Source of the DNA: Aulostomus chinensis
Lineage: Eukaryota > Chordata > Actinopteri > Syngnathiformes > Aulostomidae
Assembly (NCBI GenBank): GCA_037954235.1
Contig: JBBMOA010000012.1
Coordinates: 5,076,644-5,140,643 of the forward strand
Length of the DNA: 64,000 nucleotides
Direction of reading: 5' to 3'
Of this stretch, positions 51,371-63,100 are shown piece after piece; positions within the stretch are counted from its first letter, which is position 1; every line of letters starts with the position of its first letter. The notes beneath the pieces are model-generated. The model was not told the origin of the DNA and made no database searches. It was given only the letters and a program-made list of their open reading frames with translations. A program made the position numbers and the translations under genes.

Positions 51371-52426
51371 CTATCATATCTATTATTTATTCATTTCATC
51401 TCAGCAAGTGTGTCTGTTTTTTTGTTTTTTGTTTGTTTGTTTTTTGTCGATCGATATGGTCGTTTTTCTCTCTTCAATGTAAAACAACGAAACAAAAGCC
51501 CATCAGTCTGCAGCCGGGACTCAAACCGAACATGGAAAACCGAACATTTGCACCCCGAATGAGGAGAAACGTCTGCCTCCTCCTATGTAGACGTGTCCAG
51601 ACATCGTGGCCTTCGTTCACTAAATTCTTTACGAGTAAACATGAGTGTGTTGCCCTTTTCACTTCCAGGACTGTAGCACTCCATTGCTACACAATACACT
51701 GAATTACAATTTTCACAAACCTTTACAAATATATAGATGACAATTTTATACAATCAACAGTGTTTCCGATTACGTAAAACAATCTGCCACTTCTAGTATT
51801 GTGATGTACTACAGTACTGCAATCCAGCAGGTGTTGCTGTACTTCAACAGAGGCTGTTGCAGGTGAAGATGTTGGTTGGTGACTTGTTTCCTTCCTGTTG
51901 TTCAAAAAGGCTGCAAGAAAGCAATGCAATGATTTTTCAAATATGTAGCGAGGAGGGGAATGAACTCACTCTGCTGGATGGAGATGCGGCGCGACTTCAC
52001 ATCCTACCAACGTATGAAGCCTCATCTCTGGTGTGCTTTTAAGGTCGGTGCCGTGTTCTTTTGTACATTTCCTGTTGTTACAGATCACTTGAAATGACCA
52101 AAACCCACAATAAAACACACTACTGTCTTTCATACGTGTTTTTAATGTTCCCCTTTTTCCAGGTCCTGTTTTTGACAACCATTTGTTCTGAATTAGGTTG
52201 CAAAACTTCCAGTTCTGTAATATTTCTGATAAAAGACATTGTTTTTTTAACAACTGACTGCCATCATCTTTCGGGGGCATATTTCTTCTTTACCTCACAA
52301 CATAGCATGAATAATAAACGCCCAAAATATTCATTGTACCGGAGAAACTTTCACTGATTCATGGCGATGTTCTGAACAGATTTTGTGTTTGCACTTTCCT
52401 GGCGGAACGTCCAAAAGGGATTAATT

Positions 52427-52427
<1 letters not shown>

Positions 52428-52476
<49 letters not shown>

Positions 52477-52498
52477 TGTGTGTGTCTGTGTGTGTGTA
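52428..52498 (+). repeat. (TG)n microsatellite, followed by a G-rich tract
   Basis: About 70 bases of TG with two CTG interruptions, followed by GGGGTGGGGGTGGGGGGG, which could form a G-quadruplex. Confidence 0.97.
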
Positions 52499-52828
52499 GA
52501 AGGGGTGGGGGTGGGGGGGCATTGGGGGCCTCCGACACAGAGGAGTCGCAGGTTTGGACACTCAAACAATTCCTCCTTCAACTTATTGTTAGTTTTCCGT
52601 GGGAGTTATTGAAGCCTGGGAAAATATTTGAATGTCACCAGACAGAAATCAATGCGCTTGGTTATGTCTGCCTTTTCAGAGCAATGAGAATTAGATGTGA
52701 TGAACAGGGTGAGTGAACGGGAAGCAGTCGAATGCTGAATTGGATTCAGAGGAATTGCAGACCAAAAGACCAGCAGGTTCATGCCCTCCATCTCCTTCCT
52801 CTCTCTCTTACAAAAAATATGACATTTT

Positions 52829-53050
52829 CAATGCATGAAGCAATTTAATCTCCCTCTCTTCTATGAAAATGTCTGCAAATGAGCCTCGGCGAAATGAAGG
52901 AGATAGCCAAGACATTGGTTGATCTGTCGATGTCTTTCTTCAGCTCCGTCTTTTCTCCCTCTAATTCAAAATACGGGATATTATCAATGCATGAATCAAT
53001 TTAATCTCTTTCCTTTCGCCCTCACTCTCTTATGAAAATGTCTGTAAATG
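52829..53050 (+). repeat. Diverged local direct duplication
   Basis: CAATGCATGAAGCAATTTAA at 52829 recurs as CAATGCATGAATCAATTTAA at 52985. The downstream block ATGAAAATGTCTGCAAATGA at 52863 recurs with one change at 53032. The spacing differs by 13 bases between blocks, so one copy has gained or lost sequence. Confidence 0.75.
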
Positions 53051-53098
53051 AATGTCTGTGAAATTAAGTGGGGGATCATTCCGTTTTCTCTGAGGTCA

Positions 53099-53145
53099 GT
53101 CTCTCTCTCTCTCTCTCTGTCTCGCTCTGTCTCTCTCTCTCTCTA
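53099..53145 (+). repeat. (CT)n microsatellite, imperfect
   Basis: CT units interrupted by GTCTCG, just downstream of the second copy of the local duplication. Confidence 0.95.
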
Positions 53146-53313
53146 CAGCTGTGATCAGTCCATTTGTCCGAGGTCAGACTTGTTCCCATCTGGGAGCAGC
53201 TTCCTGGCCGACAAACATTCCCCATTACCGTATGTAAATTCATTAATTGCAAAAACCACACAACTACATCACCCTTACACTTTGACCTCGCTTATCTTCT
53301 CCAAGTGAGAGCA

Positions 53314-53317
<4 letters not shown>

Positions 53318-53359
<42 letters not shown>
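53318..53359 (+). repeat. (CA)21 microsatellite
   Basis: Array preceded by GCACGCG, in the 5' flank. Confidence 0.97.
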
Positions 53360-53363
<4 letters not shown>

Positions 53364-54235
53364 TTGACAAATAAATAAATAATCCCTACATACATAAGAG
53401 TTGCGTGTCTGGGGCAAGCCTCGAAGAGAGAGCGCCGAGAAACAGGCGGCGGGGAGGAAACTTATCTAAAAAAGAGACATAAAGAAAGAAGTGACGACAC
53501 AAAGTCAAGAGAGAAAAGAGACTTAAAGGGTCTTAAATAACAAGGCAATGAAAAGACAAGCTGATAGCAGACTGACGAACTGACGGCCTGAATGAAATCA
53601 AGGCTTTTCAGAAAGATGTGGAGGAAAAACATCCTTTTGTTATGTAAAACACGCATCTCATTGGAAACGTCTTGGCCCGCTTTATTCATGCTGACATTAT
53701 CGCTGCGAATAATAGTGAAGAATGACACAGACTCTTGCTTGGGATTAATCCGCGAGCAGTTCAAAGAATCTTACACAGAATGCTGTGTGTTGCCCTTAAG
53801 CTCCTAAATAATATGTATGTGCATTTCTAGCAATCCAGCTACTGAGAGTCCGCAAACTCATAAGCTGCTCGGAATGGCAGCAGCTCATTGTGTGCTTCCT
53901 GTATGCAAATAGTCACCAGCTTTGTAGCGGCGCCGAAAATCAAAACAATAAAAAGCAAGTCACGCTTCCGAGGCAAGTTCAGGTGTTGGTGTACTTCTAC
54001 TGATCTCACTTTTCCAAACACTAAGCAGCGTGAAACTGACACTGACACAACTCATCATGTGTTCATCGGATGTTTTACCCTAATTTCTCCCGCTCCGTCG
54101 TCATCGTTTGGTTTATGTTTTTGTTTTGGCATGTTATTTGTCAAAAATACAATTTCTGGCATACTTCTGTTTGGGGAAAAGTCGAATTCCTCTACCCTCA
54201 CATCTGATGATGTAGTCATTCATGAGGAGTGGTCC

Positions 54236-54500
54236 TTGTCATTTAGTATTCGTCTGCTTTCAGCTCCAGGTGTGAATGTTTCTAAATCCGGGTTGAAACT
54301 CTGTTCTCTCGTGCTTATGATTGACCTCTTTATAAGCTCTTTATCTTTTATTTTGCACTGTATGCTCTTTTTAGTCATTTCATTCTTTCTTTCCTGCACT
54401 TTGTTTTTAAATGCTCTTTGTTCTTGCTTTTAAAATGTCCAACTTTTAATTACCTTGCGTATGAAGCGCGCTGTATAAATAAAGCTGCCTTGCCCTGCTG
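54236..54500 (+). mobile_element. Degraded 3' end of a LINE-like element
   Basis: The tail GCTGTATAAATAAAGCTGCC followed by TTGCC units is the ending of a frequent teleost retroelement. Upstream, a degraded reading (VNVSKSGLKLCSL) resembles the FKSRLKTHLF segment that ends many LINE ORF2 proteins. The 5' limit is a guess and no target duplication was found. Confidence 0.4.
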
Positions 54501-55150
54501 TTGAAATGTGTTTATGGTTTTGATATCTGAGGCTTTGCATCAAATGTTTTCAGGAGTTTATGGATCAAACTGAGCAGCTGTTGCCATTAGGTGGTGGTTG
54601 TGAGAAGTCCTCCCAAACAAATCAAGGTCTAAATATTCCGATGCAGAGTTTGAGTTTTGAGTCTTTATTCTGCCCGTCTTTATCGTTTCCGACCACATAT
54701 ACATTCTAAAGGGAAAAAAAGACCGATATCGGCTGATTCTGGTGACCCGTTGATGAAATCGCTCATCCCCAGATGAAAGAGTCAATAATAAAGGCTGAAC
54801 GGAAATATTCAGTCCTGACAGAGAAGAAGAACCTGGAGTTTATTCTGAGGCCTAGATTTTCATCCACGGCTCTACAAAACCACAGTGTTTAGAAAACAGC
54901 AACAGATTTATTTATTAGGGACAATATTTTCATAGTCCCTTTATATAAAATTCCATTTCTTTGTTTAGTTTGGTGAAATAGAAGCCAGGCATCCACAGTC
55001 TGAGATATTACTGTGTGCCCTGTGAAAATGAATTATATATGATTGGCGTGAGACGGTGGCACTCTAGAAACCACTCAGAATGATATCCTTCTTCTTCTCC
55101 TCACTTCCCACCGTGCAAAAAACAACGAAACCTGTTTTCTTTTTGTTTGC

Positions 55151-55153
<3 letters not shown>

Positions 55154-55187
<34 letters not shown>
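55154..55187 (+). repeat. (TG)17 microsatellite
   Basis: Pure array in the 5' flank. Confidence 0.97.
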
Positions 55188-55188
<1 letters not shown>

Positions 55189-55502
55189 CGGTCGGTGGAC
55201 ATTTTAGCCTGTAATAGGAGGGGCATGGTTGGGGGGATACATCACAGCACTCTTAAATTGAATTTTCAGCAGGCCATGGTTTGAGCAGGTCACAGGACTG
55301 AAGGAGGGAGAAAGAAAAGAAAATGTGTGTGTGTGTGTGTGTGCGCGAAAGAGAGAGAGAGACAGAGAGAGAGAAAGATTGTGTTAAAGAAGGACATGAG
55401 TGGTATTGTACAGCGTAAAAAATGAAATGGTGAGGAAAAAGGAAAAAAAGTATTTTATTTGGTCATACGAGTATGATATCTCTCTCTTTCTCTCGGTCTC
55501 AT

Positions 55503-55503
<1 letters not shown>

Positions 55504-55545
<42 letters not shown>

Positions 55546-55555
55546 CACACACACT
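55504..55555 (+). repeat. (CA)n microsatellite
   Basis: About 19 CA units, then GAAA, then a few more CA units. Confidence 0.96.
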
Positions 55556-58270
55556 GACCTTTCAAAACTGCCTGCATTTTCCCCTCCTCTATTCCCTTCA
55601 TTATGGCTCAGGGTCATTTTCCTTAAATCACTCCGTACATCGTACATTGATGAAAAAAAAAAAAGCATGGAAGCAAAAGAGTGTGAGAAAAAGAGAAAGA
55701 GCAGGGGGGGGGGATAATAAAAAAGAAATAATGATGGTTGGAACACCTTTTCATATCGAACCAGCCCAGAGTACAGGAGATTATGATCATTACAAGGGAA
55801 AATGTCCCTTCATCCATTGTAATTCGGAGCTCCTGAGCCCATGTTTCAGTCTGGCCTGGCGGCACACACTTAACTGACAGCCGCTGCATTTTAAAGACGT
55901 CAGCACGAACGCTCCATCAAATCAATGGTGCTTCTGGGAGTTTGATCCTTTAACCCTCTTAACGCATTAGAAGTAGCACGTCTGCTGTGAATGGGGATGC
56001 ACATTTTTAAGTCTCACCTACACGTATCATGCAGAAAATCTCTATCTGAACTTCCCTCCCCGGCGAGAGGACAAGGAACTTCCAGTGTCTTTCAGTTTCT
56101 TAATCTCTTGCGTTCTCGGTTCAGGAGGCCCCTGCCCTGAAATGGAAGCTGCAAGCTTCAACTTCAGACTTCCTGTTGCGGAGTTCTCTCCTTATAAAGG
56201 ACGATTCGCTGCCCTCAACCACAACGACGTCATTTTTTAAGTCGAGTCTTTGTACCTGGGAACGACGCAAGTCAACACCAAAGCAGCTAAATGTTTTTTT
56301 TTTTTTAAAGTCAAAAACCCTTTTTTCTTAATCCAGAGATTATTGTTTGTTAAATGCCAAAAATAAGGTCTGTGGTTCACCACTCAAAGATACTTTTTTA
56401 TGGATACCTTATCTGTGTTTTCTCTGGTTATTTATTTTTCACATCCCTCCTACACATGTGACCTAGTTTCCTCTTTCAAACGATCAAATAATTATAGTTT
56501 GGAGTGTTCTTCAAATATCTGATGACATGAAAATGCCACAATACTATTTGCTGTTTGGTGTTTTTTTGGTGGTGGTGGTGGTGTTTTTTTTTATGGAAAT
56601 GATCAATGTTCAAATGATTGTTTAAAAAAAAAAAAAAAGAACGGATGCAACTTTTTGTGAGCACACACACCGATGCAAGTACAACCTGTCCGTGCTTCAG
56701 ACAAGACGTTTTGTGGTGAGACGCAGGAGATCTTATCATGTCTCTCCTGATGTCTCCCACTTCTCCCTTGTCATTTTTTTTGGTTTCCCTCCTTTGAACT
56801 TCTCATTATTCTTTTGCTAGCTCTGTCCAGAAGCAAATTTCTTCTTGAGGTACCGTGCTCATTGAACCCCTGCAGACAGAAATGGGGAAGACCTAGAGAA
56901 TGTGAGTTATTTTGTCGTCTTTTTAATTTTTAAAGAGGCTTTGTTCTCATTTGTCTTCGGAGTGAATGATCACGAGCTTCTCAAATGTCTGCGGTCTTCT
57001 TTACTGCTTTGTTTGCTCTGTCATTAGTTTTCTCTTCCCTTCGTCGCTCTGAGGAAATCTCAACCTCCACTCATTCCAGCTAGGAACGGAAGAGGTAATA
57101 CTTTAATACAATTTCTTGAATTTAATCCTAAAGAAACAAAATAAAAATATTTCTTGTTGCATCTTGAAATGCTCCACCTTCCTCTGCTTCTCCATCATCT
57201 CTTTTTCTCTCCTCATGAGAAGCTGGATGGAAGGTGTATGAGGCGGAGGATGTTGAGCTTGTGTCCAAAGAGAAAGGTTTACTGGATGATGCTGCTGCAG
57301 CATCTGGATGGAGCTGAATATCATTCATCCTTTCTGTGTGTGTGCGTGTGTGCGCGCGCAGTGTTAGCATAACGCAAAGAATGACACTTATCCCTGACAT
57401 TGCCTCGAGGACAGCAAAAATATAATCCAGTCCTGCTAAGAAGACTTTCCTCTACTGAAGAAAAGCATTGTGGGAGAATTGAGCTGTGTATGACAAAAGA
57501 AACTACATATTCTGAGGTTTTTCCTTTGGTCACCAAGAGTTGAAAATTGTTCATGCCACACTTGTCATTGCTCCAAGCCCACAGCATTCAATTAGCTCAG
57601 CTGAATCCTTCCACACACTCTATTGGCAAATGTCAATCAATGCACCTTATTTAAGCCCCTTCAGTGTGCCGACTCTTGCTGCTCCCTCTGCAGCCGTCTG
57701 GCTTCTCACCTCCTCCCCACATCCTTCTGATTTCCTTTACATTCTGTATCTGCCTTCAAGAACACACCAACTTTATGGGAGAAATGTCTGTCCGTCATGT
57801 TTAAGTGTTAGACAAGCAGACAGATGGACCTTTACTCCTCTCTGAGTACATCAAAGAGCTCCAGGAACACAGCACACGGCTCACCACTACTTAGCTAGGC
57901 TACCACGTATACTAGCATTGAGGGATGTTCGCAAAAAAGTCTTTGCTGCATCGAGAGAACAAGGGTTGATCGTAACATTCACTGTGGGGAAAAAAAACCT
58001 TGAAACTTAAAAGATAGTGTTAATTTATCAGCCACATACCCACCGCAGTAGAGAGGAATCTGCAGCAGCACACTGTCTGATCCACTCGCAGAAACAAAAA
58101 GATTATGTTCAAGTCCTCGAAGAAGGTCCGTGTAACACACAATTGTTCTTTACAAACTTTTTGCAACTGCAGTTACTCCACTTTCCCAGGACCCTCCACC
58201 GTAAACCAAACCTAATTAATTTCTCAGAAGTACACACTCACAGAATTCCTCTTCATGCATCTTATTGCAA

Positions 58271-58487
58271 TCCATCCATCCATTTTCTATACCGCTTATC
58301 CGTTAAGGGTCACGGGGGTGGAGCCTATCCCAGCTGACATCGGGCGAGAGGCGGGGTTCACCCTGGACAGGTCACCAGTTCAGTATCTTGCACAAGGACA
58401 CTTGGACATGGTCACCCGGGGAAGTGAAGATCAAACCAGCGACCTTTCAGTTGCTAGATGGCCGCTCTACCTCTGAGCCACGCCGCC
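58271..58487 (-). mobile_element. tRNA-headed SINE (short type), internally deleted
   Basis: Starts and ends like the other short SINEs (tail CCATCCATCCATTTTC on the plus strand, tRNA-like head near 58487). It lacks about 40 bases between the CACCAG and CAGTATCTTG blocks. Flanked by CATCTTATTGCAA (58258-58270) and CATCTTATTGTAA (58488-58500), a 12-of-13 target duplication. Confidence 0.85.
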
Positions 58488-59234
58488 CATCTTATTGTAA
58501 CAACCAGAGTAAATCTTTTAATCATAGTTCTTTCACGTGAGGTGCAGCCAGGACTTTACCTGCAGGTATTTTTGTGTTTCCGTGGTCCGGCTTGTGTGGA
58601 TACAGCCTAGAAAGTAGGATACTGAAACAGAAGTGATTCAGCTTGAAATCAGGAACTGCACCTCAGTTTATATTTCCATTTACATGCATTTATAACTGAA
58701 TCTGCATCAGAAACAGGTGCAATGAGCTGCAAGATGCAGGGCTGCAAAAAAAGGACCTAATTTGCCATCAAAGTGTAATTGGTGCAAAGACACAACTAAT
58801 GATCGTTAAGTGAGGAATGATAGCCCCGAGCTAACTTTTCTCACTCCATAAGGAAAGAATACATAATTCATAGCTAACAGCTGAGCAAATGAGGACAAAT
58901 GAGAGAAAAAAAAAGGATCAGGGGAAGAGATGAAAAGGACAGAAAGGAAGAGGGCCAAGGATGCATAAAAATATACATACATATAGCAAGTATGTGCGTG
59001 TGTGCGTTTTTGTGTGTGGTGAATGACAGACGCAAGTGTCGTGTGCATTCATGTGTGAGTTTGCATGTATATGTGAATTTGTGCCAAATGAGTAAATGTG
59101 ATTCTGTTCTAACGTGTGTGTGTTTTGTGTGTGTGTGTGTTTGTGTGTGAATGTGACTTTTTGGCAGGCTATTCGTTATGTGAAACTGTGATTGAGGTGA
59201 CAGTGAGCCTGTGAGAGCAGTTAGCATCCACCAG

Positions 59235-59293
<59 letters not shown>
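59235..59293 (+). repeat. (CA)29 microsatellite
   Basis: Pure 59-base array in the 5' flank. Confidence 0.98.
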
Positions 59294-59296
<3 letters not shown>

Positions 59297-60110
59297 CAAC
59301 AGCTGTTGCTAATTAAAGATTCATGCTTAAATTCCTGTGAAAACTCAATGTGGCAATGAACACGGGGGACAGGAAGTAGAGGGAGGGCAGGGAAAGCGAG
59401 GAATGACAGACAAAGAATGAGGCAGAAAGCGAAAACCACAAAATTGGATGGTGTGTCTGTGTGAGAGACAGTTGTTGCTTTAAAACTCGATGTTTTCATC
59501 ATATTTTCAAAGACAGATTAACGACTGATATGAATTTTAATTTCCTCCAAAAACAAAGGAAGGACTCAGTTCCTTCTGTAAGCGTCTGAGATCTTGTGAT
59601 TGTGTCCTCCTGGGATTGTTACAGAACTGCAACAGTGACACATGCAAAATCGGCCTCTCCTAAAAGAAAAAAAAAATGCTTCACAGGTCTGACTATGATC
59701 ACAACAAACCCAAAGATGATTAAACATGCGTGAACTCTCCGTGTCCCTCGCACGAACAAACAAGTTGCTTTAGTTTGCACGGTAACGGCTGCAGTTAGCA
59801 TGCAGCCAGGTAAGCTAGTGACGATGAGCGTATTTCAGGGAAGGGGGATTAAGTGGAAGTGTGTGCCAATATTAGAGCAAGAGAAAAGGCCAGTCGCATT
59901 GAGTCCACCAGCGCATTCAGACATGGAGGGCTGCAGGGATGACGTATCTCTGTTGGCCAACCCAAAAGTTGTGATTCTGAGATTTGATTTTGGATTATTA
60001 CCAAAATTAAGATCTGCAGTGAACAAAAAACTATGGAGTTTGCACGTTTTGCTCAGTAGGATTACCACTTTTATGGTTTTTAAAACACAAATGCAATTGT
60101 TAGAAGTAAC

Positions 60111-60159
60111 AAGCTAACGTTATGAACATGTCTCCATGTTCGTAGCATAACGTTAGCTT
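60111..60159. repeat. Hairpin-forming inverted repeat
   Basis: AAGCTAACGTTATG (60111-60124) is perfectly inverted as CATAACGTTAGCTT (60146-60159). An inner arm pair AACATG / CATGTT is separated by TCTC, with a 5-base bulge CGTAG on the right side. That makes a 20-bp stem with a 4-base loop. It could be a transposon relic or a regulatory palindrome. Confidence 0.8.
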
Positions 60160-63100
60160 AGCTCTCTGTATAACGCCCCAACATCAGAAACTTGGCCTTC
60201 TTCAGGAATGGGAAGAGCTTTAATCAGCACTTCCTTCCTGGCACATGTAAGTCAGCAGTAGACCCGGGTTTTTATTGGCTCAGCTCTGGAACAGAGGAAC
60301 AGGAAACCCAGGTGAACTCAGTACTCTTCACCTGGCCTCCAGTGCTTTTAATCTAAGACACACATACAACGAGAGGTCGGTGCTCAGCCATCAAGAATAT
60401 ACATGGAGGAATGACAGTTTGTCAGGCGACACTTCAAAAGCAAGTTTCTGCAGGCATTTTGATGAAACTTGCTCTCAGTGCTTTGGAAATGCTCAGTAGT
60501 ACTGCAGGAGTGAGGAACGGGAATCTTTGAAGTACAACAGGTACTTGAAAGAACTGCATCGATGGAGCCGCTGGCTGAATGACAGCAGGTCAATATGCCT
60601 GGTCAGATCTGCCATTGTAAAGACAGTAAGGTACATTTTACCCACAAAACCAGACACTCTCCCAGTTATTAATGTATTAAAAAAAACTCCAGCATCATAA
60701 ATTTAGATACAATGCTTCTTTATTTTCTGGGAGTGATGAAAGATATCTTGCAATTATCTTTAGAAATGAAAACTGCTGAGAATAACTGCATTCAAATATA
60801 CACATGTATATATAGCTAGGAAGCTAAGGAAAAGGGCTAATTTGCATTTTTAATTTTTCTCTTTAACCACAGGCACTTTGTACTGAAGCATCTGATGAAA
60901 CTATAATAGCTTTTTCTTGACATTTCCAGGCAATCAATAATTGTATGTGCCTGGAATTCTTTTTTTTTTTTTTTTTTTTGGATTGCCTCAAGTGCAACTT
61001 TTTCCACAAATTCAGGGAACTGATGACTGATTATCTGCGCAAGGCACTGAGGTTATTCAGTCTGAATCAAAAACAGAACACTGATATAAATGTATGGTGA
61101 CATTTGAGAAGGCCTCTGTCAAATTTATTTTTGTAAAATGTCAGTTCATTATTACGACTGTTGTTTGATACATTTTTTTTTTTTTTGTGAGGAACAAGAG
61201 CATATTGATTTCTGGAGGTGAATGAGGATTGGTGACATACTGTAGAACAACAAAGACGCACGTCCCTGCCGAATGTGCAGAGGCTGCATTTACAATAAAT
61301 CAAATACTCACTGACCACACCAAATAATCAAAAGCTGACCTGATACGACCTGCTGTGCTTGCTGTCCCAAAAAAAAAACAGCCACAATATAGCTTTTCAT
61401 CATTTACCATTGACAGTCTGCTTTATCTTTTCGATATTCAAACTACTGCTGCGTCTGAGCATACATCTGCATTAAAGAACTGATGGACAGGAACTCTGGT
61501 GATGAAGAAAATTTATGTATTACACCATTTACTTAATTATGCAAAGCACAGTCCACTGGATAATTAACCGTGGGTGCATGATTTCCATAGAAAGGCAGAA
61601 CAAAGACAGATATAATTCACTTTTAATAAACCTTTCATTGTTAATTAAGCTGTAATTTATCTCTCAACTTGGACGGATAATGGCATCTAAAGTAATTGCT
61701 AAGTGATTGTTTTTAGAGGTCAGCTCTTGCATTTAGTCTTCCATGAAGTGCTGAAGAGCAGGACTCTGGTGGTAAATAAAAGAGAAGGTAAACTGAAGTA
61801 AACTTAGTATCGTGATAATGGTGCCGATGTCAGGAGGCTTGTTGACAGCTGGAGCGGTCGCACAAACACTGGACTTCCACCTCTGGGGTTTTGACGTTGG
61901 GAGCTGCGTTGGGAGCGACACTAAAGACGACTGAAATCTGTTTGTGCGTCCGGAGATGAACACATCCAGGTAACCTAGTTGGAATCACATTTCCTAGACC
62001 TGGATACATAACAATATATTATTATATCATATTGTCATATTGTTGTGTATTCATATTTGTTGTATATCTTTACAAAAATTAACAGAAAGCCCCCAACAAA
62101 CCTGCCTTATTATACGATCCAAATCCCCCTGGTAGGTGGCTGCTAGCTAGCTCAGCATTTGTTGTTGTTCCATGAAGCGAGTGGGACTTGCAGTCACACT
62201 GTAAATCTGCAACGTTGTTCTGGTAAACTGGTCTTATTTTCGTGTATGGTATCCTAAAAAGTATCAAAGCGTGTGGGGGAAATGTGACGGGCTCCAGAGT
62301 GTTGCTAATTGACATCTAACTTCTCTCATAAAGATGCAAGAGGGTATCTTGCACATCGGCATCACACGCTGAGAGCTGTGACAATTTAAGTGTCACTGCT
62401 AGACAACCTGGGATGAGAACAGCCGGTCGTTGACGCCAGGCCTGAACGGGGCCTCGGGGACACCAATCTCAGCACACTAACAGGTGTAAATTGTTGGAAA
62501 TTTGTATAAACGCTCAGAGGGGACTGTGTGTTGTGTTTTTAGGGAGAGCTTGAATAAAAACACTGATGAAGGGAGGAAAGGGAAGTGTTAAGCGACAGAG
62601 GAAAACAGACATTCATCAAAAGGGAGATCAGATAAAGAAGTGACAGTGGCAGGAACTGCCGCTGAGCTCAAAGAATGCACGCAACAATATTTATGTGCAT
62701 GCAGACTTAATGCATTCTCATTTGTGGACTTCTGCTTACATTCATGGTTATTACATCTGCAAATGTGCAATCTGTGCAAAGTACTCCAACAGCCACATTA
62801 GAGCCATTTGTGAGACCCTTATAGTTGTTTGTAAATGCCATTTTGATGATTCCAGCACTAATTTCATGGAGACATTACTAAACACTGTTTGGAGATTTGG
62901 TTGCTACAATCTGGAGTCCTTTATGCCCTCGTTTTTGCACGTTTGTTTGATTTGTGATTTGGTTTATGAACCTGCAGCTTTAATGGAAGAGACACACACT
63001 CTAATCCCCATTATCTACCTTCTGCTGCAAAGGGAGGCAGATAAGAGGAGGAGGAGGAGGAGGAGAGAAAATAGGGTAAAAATGAGACCAAGTCATGGCC

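Noticed and set aside
53888..54433. 181-codon plus-strand open frame
   Set aside because: Its distal part overlaps the LINE-like 3' end, and the hydrophobic C-terminus comes from a T-rich tract; not a gene.
54716..54750. GACCGATATCGGCTGAT palindrome-like fragment
   Set aside because: Probably a scrap of the same transposon type; too short to call.
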